A program made the position numbers and the translations under genes. A stretch of 6,468 bases of DNA from Spartobacteria bacterium (lineage in GTDB: Bacteria > Verrucomicrobiota > Verrucomicrobiia > Chthoniobacterales > UBA10450): NCBI GenBank assembly GCA_003445855.1, contig DMCG01000198.1, forward strand, positions 3,685 through 10,152, given 5' to 3'. This document shows, piece after piece, positions 5,368 through 6,468 of this stretch. The stretch's first letter is position 1; each line of letters starts with the position of its first letter. Below the pieces are notes generated by a model that saw only the letters and a list, made by a program, of their open reading frames with translations, made no database searches and was not told the DNA's origin.

Positions 5368-6468
5368 TCAGATGACGCCGGATGATGCGCGCGATCGCGA
5401 GTCGGACATTGGTTTCACCGGCGCAATTTTAACGACGTTTTCGGGATCGTAATCGATGAGCTTGAGCCATTCCTCGATGACGTCGCTTGGCGGGAAGATG
5501 TCGTTCTCAGTGTACTCGGCGTTGACGGCAAGGCGCAGATCATCTTCGCGAATTCCTTCTTCCTGTTGAGTAGCGATGGCGCGTTTGATCGCGATCGCTT
5601 TCGCGCGCTCGACAATCGAGGCGATGATCGCGCCGCTGAGCAAGTCGCTGCGATAGAGAACGTCTTTTCGTCCGCTGCGCAGCGTTACTTCGAGAAATTT
5701 ATTTTCATCGCGGCGGGCAAATTGATTCTCGATCAAACGATCAATCAACCGGTCGATCGCCTCGCCGATTGCAGCGCTCTCCTTGGTCAGCGCTCCATCG
5801 TATGGCAAGTCGTCCGTCAGATAAATTCGGTAAATATCTCGCGCGCCCTGCTTGTTCGGACGATTTACTTTTATTTTGCGATCGATCCGTCCGGGACGCA
5901 GGATGGCGGGGTCGATCAGGTCGGCGCGATTGGAAGCGAGGATAATGACGACGTCGTTGAGTGAATCGATGCCGTCCATTTCCGAGCAGAACATCGGTAC
6001 CAGCGTCGAAAGAATGTTTGAGTAACGCGAGGCGCGGCGCGTTCCGAGAATCGATTCGGCCTCGTCGATAAAAAGGAAAGGCATGAAACCTTCCCGCCGC
6101 TTTTCACGCGCTGTCGCAAAAATTTCGCGCACCATCCGCTCCGATTCGCCCACCCACATGTTCAAAATCTCCGGGCCTTTGACGTGCATGAAATATTCGC
6201 GCATCTCCGCGCCGGTTTTTTCGCGAAGCTGTTTTGTCAAATTGTAGGCCGTCGCTTTGCCGATGAGCGTTTTGCCGCAACCGGGCGGACCGTAGAGGAG
6301 AAAGCCTTTTGGAGTGGCGTGCTGGAATTTTTTGAAAAGATCGACATGTAGAAGTGGGAGCTCGATCGCATCCTTGATCGCCTGAAGCGCTTGCTCTTGC
6401 CCGCCTACTTTTTCCCAGGGCAACTCCGGGACAACATCGAGATAGTGCTCGTGCGATTTCGTGCTCGA
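5368..6468 (-). CDS. mpa: Mpa/ARC proteasome-associated AAA+ ATPase, C-terminal two-thirds (5' end outside window)
   Basis: The frame is open to the right edge and shows 366 residues. The N-terminal coiled coil and OB domains that bind Pup in this family lie outside. Mpa (ARC) forms a hexameric ring that captures pupylated proteins and threads them towards a protease. The visible part starts at the AAA domain (WEKVGGQEQALQAIKDAIELP). It has Walker A GPPGCGKT (6268-6291), pore loop Trp-Val-Gly (6148-6156), Walker B FLFIDE (6061-6078), sensor ASNR (5926-5937) and the arginine-finger region RPGRID. The C-terminal half matches Mpa specifically (NKFLEVTLRSGRKDVLYRSD, GAIIASIVERAKAIAIK), separating it from FtsH, Cdc48 and other AAA proteins. 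The end is unusual: after VVKIAPVKP only 13 residues remain, ending SGVI, with no QYL docking tail. The TTG at 6421-6423 is internal. REP copy 4 lies 15 bases downstream. Confidence 0.92.
   Translation of the reverse strand, partial: SSTKSHEHYLDVVPELPWEKVGGQEQALQAIKDAIELPLLHVDLFKKFQHATPKGFLLYGPPGCGKTLIGKATAYNLTKQLREKTGAEMREYFMHVKGPEILNMWVGESERMVREIFATAREKRREGFMPFLFIDEAESILGTRRASRYSNILSTLVPMFCSEMDGIDSLNDVVIILASNRADLIDPAILRPGRIDRKIKVNRPNKQGARDIYRIYLTDDLPYDGALTKESAAIGEAIDRLIDRLIENQFARRDENKFLEVTLRSGRKDVLYRSDLLSGAIIASIVERAKAIAIKRAIATQQEEGIREDDLRLAVNAEYTENDIFPPSDVIEEWLKLIDYDPENVVKIAPVKPMSDSRSRASSGVI

Noticed and set aside
6421..6423. TTG as the start of mpa
   Set aside because: The frame stays open for 15 more codons to the window edge, and homologues have coiled-coil and OB domains before this point, so the gene continues outside.

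Overview
The window reads as a moderately GC-rich chromosomal segment from a Gram-negative, non-actinobacterial bacterium. Verrucomicrobiota is the most plausible phylum, inferred from the combination of a Pup-system locus, a short-type alpha-glucan phosphorylase and abundant REP-type palindromes; no rRNA or other marker is present to confirm it.

Layout. (1) 1-306, plus strand: C-terminal end of a rhomboid intramembrane serine protease, cut by the left edge. (2) 307-503: intergenic, with one 10-bp inverted repeat. (3) 504-3059, plus strand: complete alpha-glucan phosphorylase (GT35, glgP type). (4) 3057-3179: a 123-bp palindromic element of four tandem perfect hairpins enclosed by 14-bp inverted ends, placed so that the stop codons of the two convergent genes fall inside its ends. 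(5) 3173-4687, minus strand: dop, the Pup deamidase/depupylase. (6) 4710-5352: a REP/RAYT module. Four copies of a 24-bp REP palindrome carrying the 5' GTAG tetranucleotide alternate in orientation (+,-,+,-) around an intact REP-associated tyrosine transposase gene (4869-5321, minus) and a C-terminal fragment of a related reading frame. (7) 5368-6468, minus strand: mpa/ARC, the Pup-recognising AAA+ unfoldase, cut at its N-terminus by the right edge.

How the parts work together. Mpa and Dop belong to the pupylation pathway: Dop processes Pup and removes it from substrates, and Mpa pulls pupylated proteins through its ring. In actinobacteria mpa, dop, pup and the 20S proteasome genes are clustered. 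Here the two genes keep the same order and strand, but a REP/RAYT module sits between them, and no pup or proteasome gene is visible in the window. The visible Mpa C-terminus also lacks the Gln-Tyr-Leu tail used for 20S docking in Mycobacterium. The phosphorylase and the rhomboid are functionally unrelated neighbours. The most interesting material is the complete REP/RAYT module inside the Pup locus, the second and different REP-like element at the glgP/dop junction, and the way stop codons are embedded in these palindromes.
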